A stretch of 64,000 bases of DNA, taken from the NCBI GenBank assembly GCA_037893225.1, contig JAZGUH010000530.1, positions 682,001 through 746,000 of the forward strand, given 5' to 3'. Below are positions 1 to 11,666 of this stretch, in pieces. The stretch is from Hippasteria phrygiana (taxonomy: Eukaryota > Echinodermata > Asteroidea > Valvatida > Goniasteridae). A program made the position numbers and the translations under genes. Numbering within the stretch: the first letter of the stretch is position 1; the number at the start of each line of letters is the position of its first letter. The notes under the pieces are model-generated. The model made no database searches and was not told where the DNA came from. It saw nothing but the letters and a program-made list of their open reading frames with translations.

Positions 1-88
1 ACATCTGTGTGCGTATTACCTTCTATTTATTGCTCCATGCCTGTCAAATTCCCTGGGGTATGGACTTGCTTTACTCATTCATAATTGC
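1..88 (+). repeat. Incomplete satellite unit at left edge (type V tail)
   Basis: These 88 bp are the end of a unit whose start lies outside the window. GTGTGCGTATTACC at 7-20 carries the rare 157G variant that defines type V, seen again only in the units at 777, 17922 and 40641. The array therefore continues to the left of this window. Confidence 0.93.
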
Positions 89-552
89 ATGAAATATCAA
101 CCAAATACAGTAATTTTGACATGTATGGATAGCTTAGATCTGGCGCTACATGTTGCAATCATCGGCGGCTTCCTAGAGTTAAAACATGTGGAGAAAATTC
201 AAACCTCGCAATGTTTATTTTCTTTCCGGCCAACATCTGTGTACATGTTACCGTATATTTATTGCTCCATGCATGTCAAATTCCCTGGGGTATGGACTTG
301 CTTGATTCATTCATAATTGCATGAAATATCAACCAGATTCAGTAATTTTGACATGTATGGATAGCTTAGATCTGGCGCTACATGTTGCAATTATCGGCGG
401 CTTCTTAGAGTTAAAACTTGTGGAGAAAATTCAAACCTCGCAATGTTTATTTTCTTTCCGGCCAACATCTGTGTACATGTTACCGTCTATTTATTGCTCC
501 ATGCATGTCAAATTCCCTGGGGTATGGACTTGCTTTACTCATTCATAATTGC

Positions 553-776
553 ATGAAATATCAACCAAATTCAGTACTTTGGACATGTATCGATAGTTTA
601 GATCTGGCGCTACATGTTGCAATTATCGGCGGCTTCTTAGAGTTAAAACTTGTGGAGAAAATTCAAACCTCGCAATGTTTATTTTCTTTCCGGCCAACAT
701 CTGTGTACCTTCTATTTATTGCTCCATGCCTGTCAAATTCCCTGGGGTATGACTTGCTTTACTCATTCATAATTGC
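553..776 (+). repeat. Shortened 224 bp unit (7 bp internal deletion plus the common G deletion)
   Basis: The front carries the C-type changes (25C, 29G, 39C, 45T). The expected GTGTGCATATTACC reads GTGTACC at 712-718, a loss of 7 bp, and the end lacks one G (GGTATGACTTGC). Together these give 224 bp. It is the only multi-base deletion I found in the window. Confidence 0.9.
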
Positions 777-1704
777 ATGAAATATCAACCAGATTCAGTA
801 ATTTTGACATGTATGGATAGCTTAGATCTGGCGCTACATGTTGCAATCATCGGCGGCTTCTTAGAGTTAAAACTTGTGGAGAAAATTCAAACCTCGCAAT
901 GTTTATTTTCTTTCCGGCCAACATCTGTGTGCGTATTACCTTCTATTTATTGCTCCATGCCTGTCAAATTCCCTGGGGTATGGACTTGCTTTACTCATTC
1001 ATAATTGCATGAAATATCAACCAAATTCAGTAATTTTGACATGTATGGATAGCTTAGATCTGGCGCTACATGTTGCAATTATCGGCGGCTTCTTAGAGTT
1101 AAAGCTTGTGGAGAAAATTCAAACCTCGCAATGTTTATTTTCTTTCCGGCCAACATCTGTGTACATGTTACCGTCTATTTATTGCTCCATGCATGTCAAA
1201 TTCCCTGGGGTATGGACTTGCTTTACTCATTCATAATTGCATGAAATATAAACCAAATACAGTAATTTTGACATGTATGGATAGCTTAGATCTGGCGCTA
1301 CATGTTGCAATCATCGGCGGCTTCCTAGAGTTAAAACATGTGGAGAAAATTCAAACCTCGCAATGTTTATTTTCTTTCCGGCCAACATCTGTGTACATGT
1401 TAGCGTCTATTTATTGCTCCATGCATGTCAAATTCCCTGGGGTATGGACTTGCTTGATTCATTCATAATTGCATGAAATATCAACCAGATTCAGTAATTT
1501 TGACATGTATGGATAGCTTAGATCTGGCGCTACATGTTGCAATTATCGGCGGCTTCTTAGAGTTAAAACTTGTGGAGAAAATTCAAACCTCGCAATGTTT
1601 ATTTTCTTTCCGGCCAACATCTGTGTACATGTTACCGTCTATTTATTGCTCCATGCATGTCAAATTCCCTGGGGTATGGACTTGCTTTACTCATTCATAA
1701 TTGC

Positions 1705-1938
1705 ATGAAATATCAACCAAATTCAGTACTTTGGACATGTATCGATAGTTTAGATCTGGCGCGCTACATGTTGCAATTATCGGCGGCTTCTTAGAGTTAA
1801 AACTTGTGGAGAAAATTCAAACCTCGCAATGTTTATTTTCTTTCCGGCCAACATCTGTGTGCATATTACCTTCTATTTATTGCTCCATGCCTGTCAAATT
1901 CCCTGGGGTATGGACTTGCTTTACTCATTCATAATTGC
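1705..1938 (+). repeat. Lengthened 234 bp unit (GC dinucleotide insertion)
   Basis: A C-type unit in which CTGGCGCTAC reads CTGGCGCGCTAC near 1756-1767, an extra GC most simply explained by replication slippage on GCGC. It is the only insertion I found. It shifts the unit's reading frame, which argues that the frame is not needed. Confidence 0.9.
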
Positions 1939-2170
1939 ATGAAATATCAACCAAATTCAGTAATTTTGACATGTATGGATAGCTTAGATCTGGCGCTACA
2001 TGTTGCAATTATCGGCGGCTTCTTAGAGTTAAAACTTGTGGAGAAAATTCAAACCTCGCAATGTTTATTTTCTTTCCGGCCAACATCTGTGTACATGTTA
2101 CCGTCTATTTATTGCTCCATGCATGTCAAATTCCCTGGGGTATGGACTTGCTTTACTCATTCATAATTGC

Positions 2171-2864
2171 ATGAAATATCAACCAAATTCAGTACTTTGG
2201 ACATGTATGGATAGCTTAGATCTGGCGCTACATGTTGCAATTATCGGCGGCTTCTTAGAGTTAACATTTGTGGAGAAAATTCAAACCTCGCAATGTTTAT
2301 TTTCTTCCCGGCCACCATCTGTGTGCAGATTACCTTTTATTTATTGCTCCATGCCTGTCAAATTCCCCAGGGTATGACTTGCTTTACTCATTCATAATTG
2401 CATGAAATATCAACCAAATTCAGTAATTTTGACATGTATGGATAGCTTAGATCTGGCGCTACATGTTGCAATTATCGGCGGCTTCTTAGAGTTAAAACTT
2501 GTGGAGAAAATTCAAACCTCGCAATGTTTATTTTCTTTCCGGCCAACATCTGTGTGCATATTACCTTCTATTTATTGCTCCATGCCTGTCAAATTCCCTG
2601 GGGTATGACTTGCTTTACTCATTCATAATTGCATGAAATATCAACCAGATTCAGTAATTTTGACATGTATGGATAGCTTAGATCTGGCGCTACATGTTGC
2701 AATTATCGGCGGCTTCTTAGAGTTAAAACTTGTGGAGAAAATTCAAACCTCGCAATGTTTATTTTCTTTCCGGCCAACATCTGTGTACATGTTACCGTCT
2801 ATTTATTGCTCCATGCATGTCAAATTCCCTGGGGTATGGACTTGCTTTACTCATTCATAATTGC
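2171..2864 (+). repeat. Units D-E-B leading into the 1390 bp duplication
   Basis: Starts are 2171 D, 2402 E and 2633 B. D carries TTAACATTTG and CCCCAGGG; D and E both lack the G and are 231 bp. D-E-B-F is one of the most frequent runs in the window, seen again at 6109, 7961, 12594, 19082, 42033, 45505, 57086 and 60561. Confidence 0.88.
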
Positions 2865-4254
2865 ATGAAATATCAACCAAATTCAGTACTTTGGACATGT
2901 ATCGATAGCTTAGATCTGGCGCTACATGTTGCAATTATCGGCGGCTTCTTAGAGTTAACACTTGTGGAGAAAATTCAAACCTCGCAATGTTTATTTTCTT
3001 CCCGGCCACCATCTGTGTGCAGATTACCTTTTATTTATTGCTCCATGCCTGTCAAATTCCCTAGGGTATGACTTGCTTTACTCATTCATAATTGCATGAA
3101 ATATCAACCAAATTCAGTAATTGTGACATGTATGGATAGCTTAGATCTGGCGCTACATGTTGCAATTATCGGCGGCTTCTTAGAGTTAAAACTTGTGGAG
3201 AAAATTCAAACCTCGCAATGTTTATTTTCTTTCCGGCCACCATCTGTGTGCATATTACCTTCTATTTATTGCTCCATGCCTGTCAAATTCCCTGGGGTAT
3301 GACTTGCTTTACTCATTCATAATTGCATGAAATATCAACCAAATTCAGTAATTTTGACATGTATGGATAGCTTAGATCTGGCGCTACATGTTGCAATTAT
3401 CGGCGGCTTCTTAGAGTTAAAACTTGTGGAGAAAATTCAAACCTCGCAATGTTTATTTTCTTTCCGGCCAACATCTGTGTACATGTTACCGTCTATTTAT
3501 TGCTCCATGCATGTCAAATTCCCTGGGGTATGGACTTGCTTTACTCATTCATAATTGCATGAAATATCAACCAAATGCAGTACTTTGGACATGTATGGAT
3601 AGCTTAGATCTGGCGCTACATGTTGCAATTATCGGCGGCTTCTTAGAGTTAACACTTGTGGAGAAAATTCAAACCTCGCAATGTTTATTTTCTTTCCGGC
3701 CAACATCTGTGTACATATTACCTTCTATTTATTGCTCCATGCATGTCAAATTCCCTGGGGTATGGACTTGCTTTACTCATTCATAATTGCATGAAATATC
3801 AACCAAATTCAGTACTTTGGACATGTATGGATAGCTTAGATCTGGCGCTACATGTTGCAATTATCGGCGGCTTCTTAGAGTTAACACTTGTGGAGAAAAT
3901 TCAAACCTCGCAATGTATATTTTCTTTCCGGCCAACATCTGTGTACATGTTACCGTCTATTTATTGCTCCATGCATGTCAAATTCCCTGGGGTATGGACT
4001 TGCTTTACTCATTCATAATTGCATGAAATATAAACCAAATACAGTAATTTTGACATGTATGGATAGCTTAGATCTGGCGCTACATGTTGCAATTATCGGC
4101 GGCTTCTTAGAGTTAAAACTTGTGGAGAAAATTCAAACCTCGCAATGTTTATTTTCTTTCCGGCCAACATCTGTGTACATGTTACCGTCTATTTATTGCT
4201 CCATGCATGTCAAATTCCCTGGGGTATGGACTTGCTTTACTCATTCATAATTGC
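2865..4254 (+). repeat. Six-unit block F-G-A-H-I-J/B, copy 1 (1390 bp)
   Basis: Starts are 2865 F, 3096 G, 3327 A, 3559 H, 3791 I and 4023 (J/B chimera). The same types recur in the same order at 4255-5644 with exactly the same length, so this is a direct tandem duplication. The closing unit starts as J and ends as B; B is the unit that normally precedes F, which explains why F follows it here. Confidence 0.87.
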
Positions 4255-5644
4255 ATGAAATATCAACCAAATTCAGTACTTTGGACATGTATCGATAGCT
4301 TAGATCTGGCGCTACATGTTGCAATTATCGGCGGCTTCTTAGAGTTAACACTTGTGGAGAAAATTCAAACCTCGCAATGTTTATTTTCTTCCCGGCCACC
4401 ATCTGTGTGCAGATTACCTTTTATTTATTGCTCCATGCCTGTCAAATTCCCTAGGGTATGACTTGCTTTACTCATTCATAATTGCATGAAATATCAACCA
4501 AATTCAGTAATTTTGACATGTATGGATAGCTTAGATCTGGCGCTACATGTTGCAATTATCGGCGGCTTCTTAGAGTTAAAACTTGTGGAGAAAATTCAAA
4601 CCTCGCAATGTTTATTTTCTTTCCGGCCACCATCTGTGTGCATATTACCTTCTATTTATTGCTCCATGCCTGTCAAATTCCCTGGGGTATGACTTGCTTT
4701 ACTCATTCATAATTGCATGAAATATCAACCAAATTCAGTAAGTTTGACATGTATGGATAGCTTAGATCTGGCGCTACATGTTGCAATTATCGGCGGCTTC
4801 TTAGAGTTAAAACTTGTGGAGAAAATTCAAACCTCGCAATGTTTATTTTCTTTCCGGCCAACATCTGTGTACATGTTACCGTCTATTTATTGCTCCATGC
4901 ATGTCAAATTCCCTGGGGTATGGACTTGCTTTACTCATTCATAATTGCATGAAATATCAACCAAATGCAGTACTTTGGACATGTATGAATAGCTTAGATC
5001 TGGCGCTACATGTTGCAATTATCGGCGGCTTCTTAGAGTTAACACTTGTGGAGAAAATTCAAACCTCGCAATGTTTATTTTCTTTCCGGCCAACATCTGT
5101 GTACATATTACCTTCTATTTATTGCTCCATGCATGTCAAATTCCCTGGGGTATGGACTTGCTTTACTCATTCATAATTGCATGAAATATCAACCAAATTC
5201 AGTACTTTGGACATGTATGGATAGCTTAGATCTGGCGCTACATGTTGCAATTATCGGCGGCTTCTTAGAGTTAACACTTGTGGAGAAAATTCAAACCTCG
5301 CAATGTATATTTTCTTTCCGGCCAACATCTGTGTACATGTTACCGTCTATTTATTGCTCCATGCATGTCAAATTCCCTGGGGTATGGACTTGCTTTACTC
5401 ATTCATAATTGCATGAAATATAAACCAAATACAGTAATTTTGACATGTATGGATAGCTTAGATCTGGCGCTACATGTTGCAATCATCGGCGGCTTCCTAG
5501 AGTTAAAACTTGTGGAGAAAATTCAAACCTCGCAATGTTTATTTTCTTTCCGGCCAACATCTGTGAGCATATTACCTTTTATTTATTGCTTCATGCCTGT
5601 CAAATTCCCTGGGGTATGGACTTGCTCTACTCATTCATAATTGC
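4255..5644 (+). repeat. Six-unit block F-G-A-H-I-J, copy 2 (1390 bp)
   Basis: Starts are 4255 F, 4486 G, 4717 A, 4949 H, 5181 I and 5413 J. It differs from copy 1 by ending in a normal J unit (CTGTGAGCATATTACC, GCTTCATGCC, GCTCTACTC). Singletons include AGTAAGTTTG near 4738 and TATGAATAGC near 4985. Confidence 0.87.
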
Positions 5645-7033
5645 ATGAAATATCAACCAAATTCAGTAATTTTGACATGTATGGATAGCTTAGATCTGGC
5701 GCTACATGTTGCAATTATCGGCGGCTTCTTAGAGTTAAAACTTGTGGAGAAAATTCAAACCTCGCAATGTTTATTTTCTTTCCGGCCAACATCTGTGTGC
5801 ATATTACCTTCTATTTATTGCTCCATGCCTGTCAAATTCCCTGGGGTATGGACTTGCTTTACTCATTCATAATTGCATGAAATATCAACCAAATTCAGTA
5901 ATTTTGACATGTATGGATAGCTTAGATCTGGCGCTACATGTTGCAATTATCGGCGGCTTCTTAGAGTTAAAACTTGTGGAGAAAATTCAAACCTCGCAAT
6001 GTTTATTTTCTTTCCGGCCAACATCTGTGTACATGTTACCGTCTATTTATTGCTCCATGCATGTCAAATTCCCTGGGGTATGGACTTGCTTTACTCATTC
6101 ATAATTGCATGAAATATCAACCAAATTCAGTACTTTGGACATGTATGGATAGCTTAGATCTGGCGCTACATGTTGCAATTATCGGCGGCTTCTTAGAGTT
6201 AACATTTGTGGAGAAAATTCAAACCTCGCAATGTTTATTTTCTTCCCGGCCACCATCTGTGTGCAGATTACCTTTTATTTATTGCTCCATGCCTGTCAAA
6301 TTCCCCAGGGTATGACTTGCTTTACTCATTCATAATTGCATGAAATATCAACCAAATTCAGTAATTTTGACATGTATGGATAGCTTAGATCTGGCGCTAC
6401 ATGTTGCAATTATCGGCGGCTTCTTAGAGTTAAAACTTGTGGAGAAAATTCAAACCTCGCAATGTTTATTTTCTTTCCGGCCAACATCTGTGTGCATATT
6501 ACCTTCTATTTATTGCTCCATGCCTGTCAAATTCCCTGGGGTATGACTTGCTTTACTCATTCATAATTGCATGAAATATCAACCAGATTCAGTAATTTTG
6601 ACATGTATGGATAGCTTAGATCTGGCGCTACATGTTGCAATTATCGGCGGCTTCTTAGAGTTAAAACTTGTGGAGAAAATTCAAACCTCGCAATGTTTAT
6701 TTTCTTTCCGGCCAACATCTGTGTACATGTTACCGTCTATTTATTGCTCCATGCATGTCAAATTCCCTGGGGTATGGACTTGCTTTACTCATTCATAATT
6801 GCATGAAATATCAACCAAATTCAGTACTTTGGACATGTATCGATAGCTTAGATCTGGCGCTACATGTTGCAATTATCGGCGGCTTCTTAGAGTTAACACT
6901 TGTGGAGAAAATTCAAACCTCGCAATGTTTATTTTCTTCCCGGCCACCATCTGTGTGCAGATTACCTTTTATTTATTGCTCCATGCCTGTCAAATTCCCT
7001 AGGGTATGACTTGCTTTACTCATTCATAATTGC
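5645..7033 (+). repeat. Units N-A-D-E-B-F
   Basis: Starts are 5645 N, 5877 A, 6109 D, 6340 E, 6571 B and 6803 F. N is the 232 bp form of E, with GTGTGCATATTACC and GTATGGACTTGC. The run N-A-D-E-B-F is repeated almost at once inside the next block, so it is probably another partial duplication. Confidence 0.85.
5877..6108 (+). repeat. Reference unit (type A) and key to unit types
   Basis: Type A is the commonest unit. Other types by unit position and base: B 16G; M 19A,72C,85C,218T (some with 10A); C 25C,29G,39C,45T,155G,159A,165T,185C; Ch as C but 165G,185A; D 25C,29G,95C,97T,137C,145C,155G,158G,159A,165T,167T,185C,198C,199A, minus G206/207; F as D but 39C, 97C and usually 198T; K as F but with an A-type front; E 155G,159A,165T,185C, minus G; N as E but the G kept (232 bp); G as E plus 145C; H 19G,25C,29G,95C,159A,165T; I 25C,29G,95C,127A; J 10A,19A,72C,85C,154A,155G,159A,165T,167T,179T,185C,215C; L as J with an A-type front; V carries 157G in a C-like back; W is an I/D-like front (25C,29G) on an A back. 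D, E, F, G and K are normally 231 bp, the others 232 bp. These labels are mine, assigned by eye. Confidence 0.85.
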
Positions 7034-10000
7034 ATGAAATATCAACCAAATTCAGTAATTTTGACATGTATGGATAGCTTAGATCTGGCGCTACATGTTG
7101 CAATTATCGGCGGCTTCTTAGAGTTAAAACTTGTGGAGAAAATTCAAACCTCGCAATGTTTATTTTCTTTCCGGCCACCATCTGTGTGCATATTACCTTC
7201 TATTTATTGCTCCATGCCTGTCAAATTCCCTGGGGTATGACTTGCTTTACTCATTCATAATTGCATGAAATATCAACCAAATTCAGTAATTTTGACATGT
7301 ATGGATAGCTTAGATCTGGCGCTACATGTTGCAATTATCGGCGGCTTCTTAGAGTTAAAACTTGTGGAGAAAATTCAAACCTCGCAATGTTTATTTTCTT
7401 TCCGGCCAACATCTGTGTACATGTTACCGTCTATTTATTGCTCCATGCATGTCAAATTCCCTGGGGTATGGACTTGCTCTACTCATTCATAATTGCATGA
7501 AATATCAACCAAATTCAGTAATTTTGACATGTATGGATAGCTTAGATCTGGCGCTACATGTTGCAATTATCGGCGGCTTCTTAGAGTTAAAACTTGTGGA
7601 GAAAATTCAAACCTCGCAATGTTTATTTTCTTTCCGGCCAACATCTGTGTGCATATTACCTTCTATTTATTGCTCCATGCCTGTCAAATTCCCTGGGGTA
7701 TGGACTTGCTTTACTCATTCATAATTGCATGAAATATCAACCAAATTCAGTAATTTTGACATGTATGGATAGCTTAGATCTGGCGCTACATGTTGCAATT
7801 ATCGGCGGCTTCTTAGAGTTAAAACTTGTGGAGAAAATTCAAACCTCGCAATGTTTATTTTCTTTCCGGCCAACATCTGTGTACATGTTACCGTCTATTT
7901 ATTGCTCCATGCATGTCAAATTCCCTGGGGTATGGACTTGCTTTACTCATTCATAATTGCATGAAATATCAACCAAATTCAGTACTTTGGACATGTATGG
8001 ATAGCTTAGATCTGGCGCTACATGTTGCAATTATCGGCGGCTTCTTAGAGTTAACATTTGTGGAGAAAATTCAAACCTCGCAATGTTTATTTTCTTCCCG
8101 GCCACCATCTGTGTGCAGATTACCTTTTATTTATTGCTCCATGCCTGTCAAATTCCCCAGGGTATGACTTGCTTTACTCATTCATAATTGCATGAAATAT
8201 CAACCAAATTCAGTAATTTTGACATGTATGGATAGCTTAGATCTGGCGCTACATGTTGCAATTATCGGCGGCTTCTTAGAGTTAAAACTTGTGGAGAAAA
8301 TTCAAACCTCGCAATGTTTATTTTCTTTCCGGCCAACATCTGTGTGCATATTACCTTCTATTTATTGCTCCATGCCTGTCAAATTCCCTGGGGTATGACT
8401 TGCTTTACTCATTCATAATTGCATGAAATATCAACCAGATTCAGTAATTTTGACATGTATGGATAGCTTAGATCTGGCGCTACATGTTGCAATTATCGGC
8501 GGCTTCTTAGAGTTAAAACTTGTGGAGAAAATTCAAACCTCGCAATGTTTATTTTCTTTCCGGCCAACATCTGTGTACATGTTACCGTCTATTTATTGCT
8601 CCATGCATGTCAAATTCCCTGGGGTATGGACTTGCTTTACTCATTCATAATTGCATGAAATATCAACCAAATTCAGTACTTTGGACATGTATGGATAGCT
8701 TAGATCTGGCGCTACATGTTGCAATTATCGGCGGCTTCTTAGAGTTAACACTTGTGGAGAAAATTCAAACCTCGCAATGTTTATTTTCTTCCCGGCCACC
8801 ATCTGTGTGCAGATTACCTTTTATTTATTGCTCCATGCCTGTCAAATTCCCTAGGGTATGACTTGCTTTACTCATTCATAATTGCATGAAATATCAACCA
8901 AATTCAGTAATTTTGACATGTATGGATAGCTTAGATCTGGCGCTACATGTTGCAATTATCGGCGGCTTCTTAGAGTTAAAACTTGTGGAGAAAATTCAAA
9001 CCTCGCAATGTTTATTTTCTTTCCGGCCACCATCTGTGTGCATATTACCTTCTATTTATTGCTCCATGCCTGTCAAATTCCCTGGGGTATGGACTTGCTT
9101 TACTCATTCATAATTGCATGAAATATCAACCAAATGCAGTACTTTGGACATGTATGGATAGCTTAGATCTGGCGCTACATGTTGCAATTATCGGCGGCTT
9201 CTTAGAGTTAACACTTGTGGAGAAAATTCAAACCTCGCAATGTTTATTTTCTTTCCGGCCAACATCTGTGTACATATTACCTTCTATTTATTGCTCCATG
9301 CATGTCAAATTCCCTGGGGTATGGACTTGCTTTACTCATTCATAATTGCATGAAATATCAACCAAATTCAGTACTTTGGACATGTATGGATAGCTTAGAT
9401 CTGGCGCTACATGTTGCAATTATCGGCGGCTTCTTAGAGTTAACACTTGTGGAGAAAATTCAAACCTCGCAATGTATATTTTCTTTCCGGCCAACATCTG
9501 TGTACATGTTACCGTCTATTTATTGCTCCATGCATGTCAAATTCCCTGGGGTATGGACTTGCTTTACTCATTCATAATTGCATGAAATATAAACCAAATA
9601 CAGTAATTTTGACATGTATGGATAGCTTAGATCTGGCGCTACATGTTGCAATCATCGGCGGCTTCCTAGAGTTAAAACTTGTGGAGAAAATTCAAACCTC
9701 GCAATGTTTATTTTCTTTCCGGCCAACATCTGTGAGCATATTACCTTTTATTTATTGCTTCATGCCTGTCAAATTCCCTGGGGTATGGACTTGCTCTACT
9801 CATTCATAATTGCATGAAATATCAACCAAATTCAGTAATTTTGACATGTATGGATAGCTTAGATCTGGCGCTACATGTTGCAATTATCGGCGGCTTCTTA
9901 GAGTTAACACTTGTGGAGAAAATTCAAACCTCGCAATGTTTATTTTCTTCCCGGCCACCATCTGTGTGCAGATTACCTTTTATTTATTGCTCCATGCCTG

Positions 10001-11666
10001 TCAAATTCCCTAGGGTATGACTTGCTTTACTCATTCATAATTGCATGAAATATCAACCAAATTCAGTAATTTTGACATGTATGGATAGCTTAGATCTGGC
10101 GCTACATGTTGCAATTATCGGCGGCTTCTTAGAGTTAAAACTTGTGGAGAAAATTCAAACCTCGCAATGTTTATTTTCTTCCCGGCCACCATCTGTGTGC
10201 AGATTACCTTTCATTTATTGCTCCATGCCTGTCAAATTCCCTAGGGTATGACTTGCTTTACTCATTCATAATTGCATGAAATATCAACCAAATTCAGTAA
10301 TTTTGACATGTATGGATAGCTTAGATCTGGCGCTACATGTTGCAATTATCGGCGGCTTCTTAGAGTTAAAACTTGTGGAGAAAATTCAAACCTCGCAATG
10401 TTTATTTTCTTTCCGGCCAACATCTGTGTACATGTTACCGTCTATTTATTGCTCCATGCATGTCAAATTCCCTGGGGTATGGACTTGCTTGATTCATTCA
10501 TAATTGCATGAAATATCAACCAGATTCAGTAATTTTGACATGTATGGATAGCTTAGATCTGGCGCTACATGTTGCAATTATCGGCGGCTTCTTAGAGTTA
10601 AAACTTGTGGAGAAAATTCAAACCTCGCAATGTTTATTTTCTTTCCGGCCAACATCTGTGTACATGTTACCGTCTATTTATTGCTCCATGCATGTCAAAT
10701 TCCCTGGGGTATGGACTTGCTTTACTCATTCATAATTGCATGAAATATCAACCAAATGCAGTACTTTGGACATGTATGGATAGCTTAGATCTGGCGCTAC
10801 ATGTTGCAATTATCGGCGGCTTCTTAGAGTTAACACTTGTGGAGAAAATTCAAACCTCGCAATGTTTATTTTCTTTCCGGCCACCATCTGTGTGCATATT
10901 ACCTTCTATTTATTGCTTCATGCCTGTCAAATTCCCTGGGGTATGGACTTGCTCTACTCATTCATAATTGCATGAAATATCAACCAAATTCAGTAATTTT
11001 GACATGTATGGATAGCTTAGATCTGGCGCTACATGTTGCAATTATCGGCGGCTTCTTAGAGTTAAAACTTGTGGAGAAAATTCAAACCTCGCAATGTTTA
11101 TTTTCTTTCCGGCCAACATCTGTGTGCATATTACCTTCTATTTATTGCTCCATGCCTGTCAAATTCCCTGGGGTATGGACTTGCTTTACTCATTCATAAT
11201 TGCATGAAATATCAACCAAATTCAGTAATTTTGACATGTATGGATAGCTTAGATCTGGCGCTACATGTTGCAATTATCGGCGGCTTCTTAGAGTTAAAAC
11301 TTGTGGAGAAAATTCAAACCTCGCAATGTTTATTTTCTTTCCGGCCAACATCTGTGTACATGTTACCGTCTATTTATTGCTCCATGCATGTCAAATTCCC
11401 TGGGGTATGGACTTGCTTTACTCATTCATAATTGCATGAAATATCAACCAAATTCAGTACTTTGGACATGTATGGATAGCTTAGATCTGGCGCTACATGT
11501 TGCAATTATCGGCGGCTTCTTAGAGTTAACATTTGTGGAGAAAATTCAAACCTCGCAATGTTTATTTTCTTCCCGGCCACCATCTGTGTGCAGATTACCT
11601 TTTATTTATTGCTCCATGCCTGTCAAATTCCCCAGGGTATGACTTGCTTTACTCATTCATAATTGC
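7034..11666 (+). repeat. 20-unit duplicated segment, copy 1 (4633 bp)
   Basis: Order: 7034 G, 7265 A, 7497 N, 7729 A, 7961 D, 8192 E, 8423 B, 8655 F, 8886 G, 9118 H; then 9350 I, 9582 J, 9814 K, 10045 K, 10276 A, 10508 B, 10740 (H/G/J chimera), 10972 N, 11204 A, 11436 D. The first 16 units and part of the 17th match those starting at 11667 in type and spacing. Private markers confirm it: A with 215C (7265 and 11898), F with 39G (8655 and 13288), a 232 bp G unit (8886 and 13519), and K with CCTTTCATTT (10045 and 14678). Confidence 0.88.
10740..10971 (+). repeat. Three-part chimeric unit (H, then G, then J ends)
   Basis: The front is H (CAAATGCAGTACTTTGG and TTAACACTTG), the middle is G-like (GGCCACCATCTGTGTGCATA) and the end is J/L-like (GCTTCATGCC, GCTCTACTC). 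Its duplicate at 15373 has the same H/G join but a G-type end, so the J-like end was acquired, or lost, after the 4633 bp duplication, by gene conversion or crossover. Confidence 0.75.

Larger units (their letters stand above)
89..2170 (+). repeat. Irregular left block of nine units with private variants and indels
   Basis: Unit starts are 89 (M-like), 321 B, 553 C with deletion, 777 V with a B front, 1009 A, 1241 M-like, 1473 B, 1705 C with insertion and 1939 A. The two M-like units share changes seen nowhere else in the window: 98A (AAACATGTGG) together with a GATTCATTC end. Each also has a singleton change, at 253 (ACCGTATATT) and at 1402 (TTAGCGTCT). The order M-B-C-(V)-A occurs twice, offset 1152 bp, so this is a local duplication whose copies then diverged. 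It has more private changes and more indels per unit than the rest of the window. Confidence 0.85.

Noticed and set aside
89..316. 75-codon ATG reading frame in each unit as a real gene family
   Set aside because: Diagnostic variants are mostly amino-acid changing, a shared one-base deletion truncates the frame, a nonsense change was amplified in three places, and indels occur. The frame is repeated only because the DNA is repeated. No family resemblance was recognised.
225..335. Octamer-like ATTGCATG at the unit junction as a transcription factor site
   Set aside because: It is one base off the classical octamer, is AT-rich and lies in a uniformly conserved segment; there is no independent support.
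418..780. Up to 120-codon frames crossing unit junctions
   Set aside because: They start at TTG (bacterial-style start) in a sequence that is clearly eukaryotic-type satellite, and they exist only through the 232 bp phase shift.
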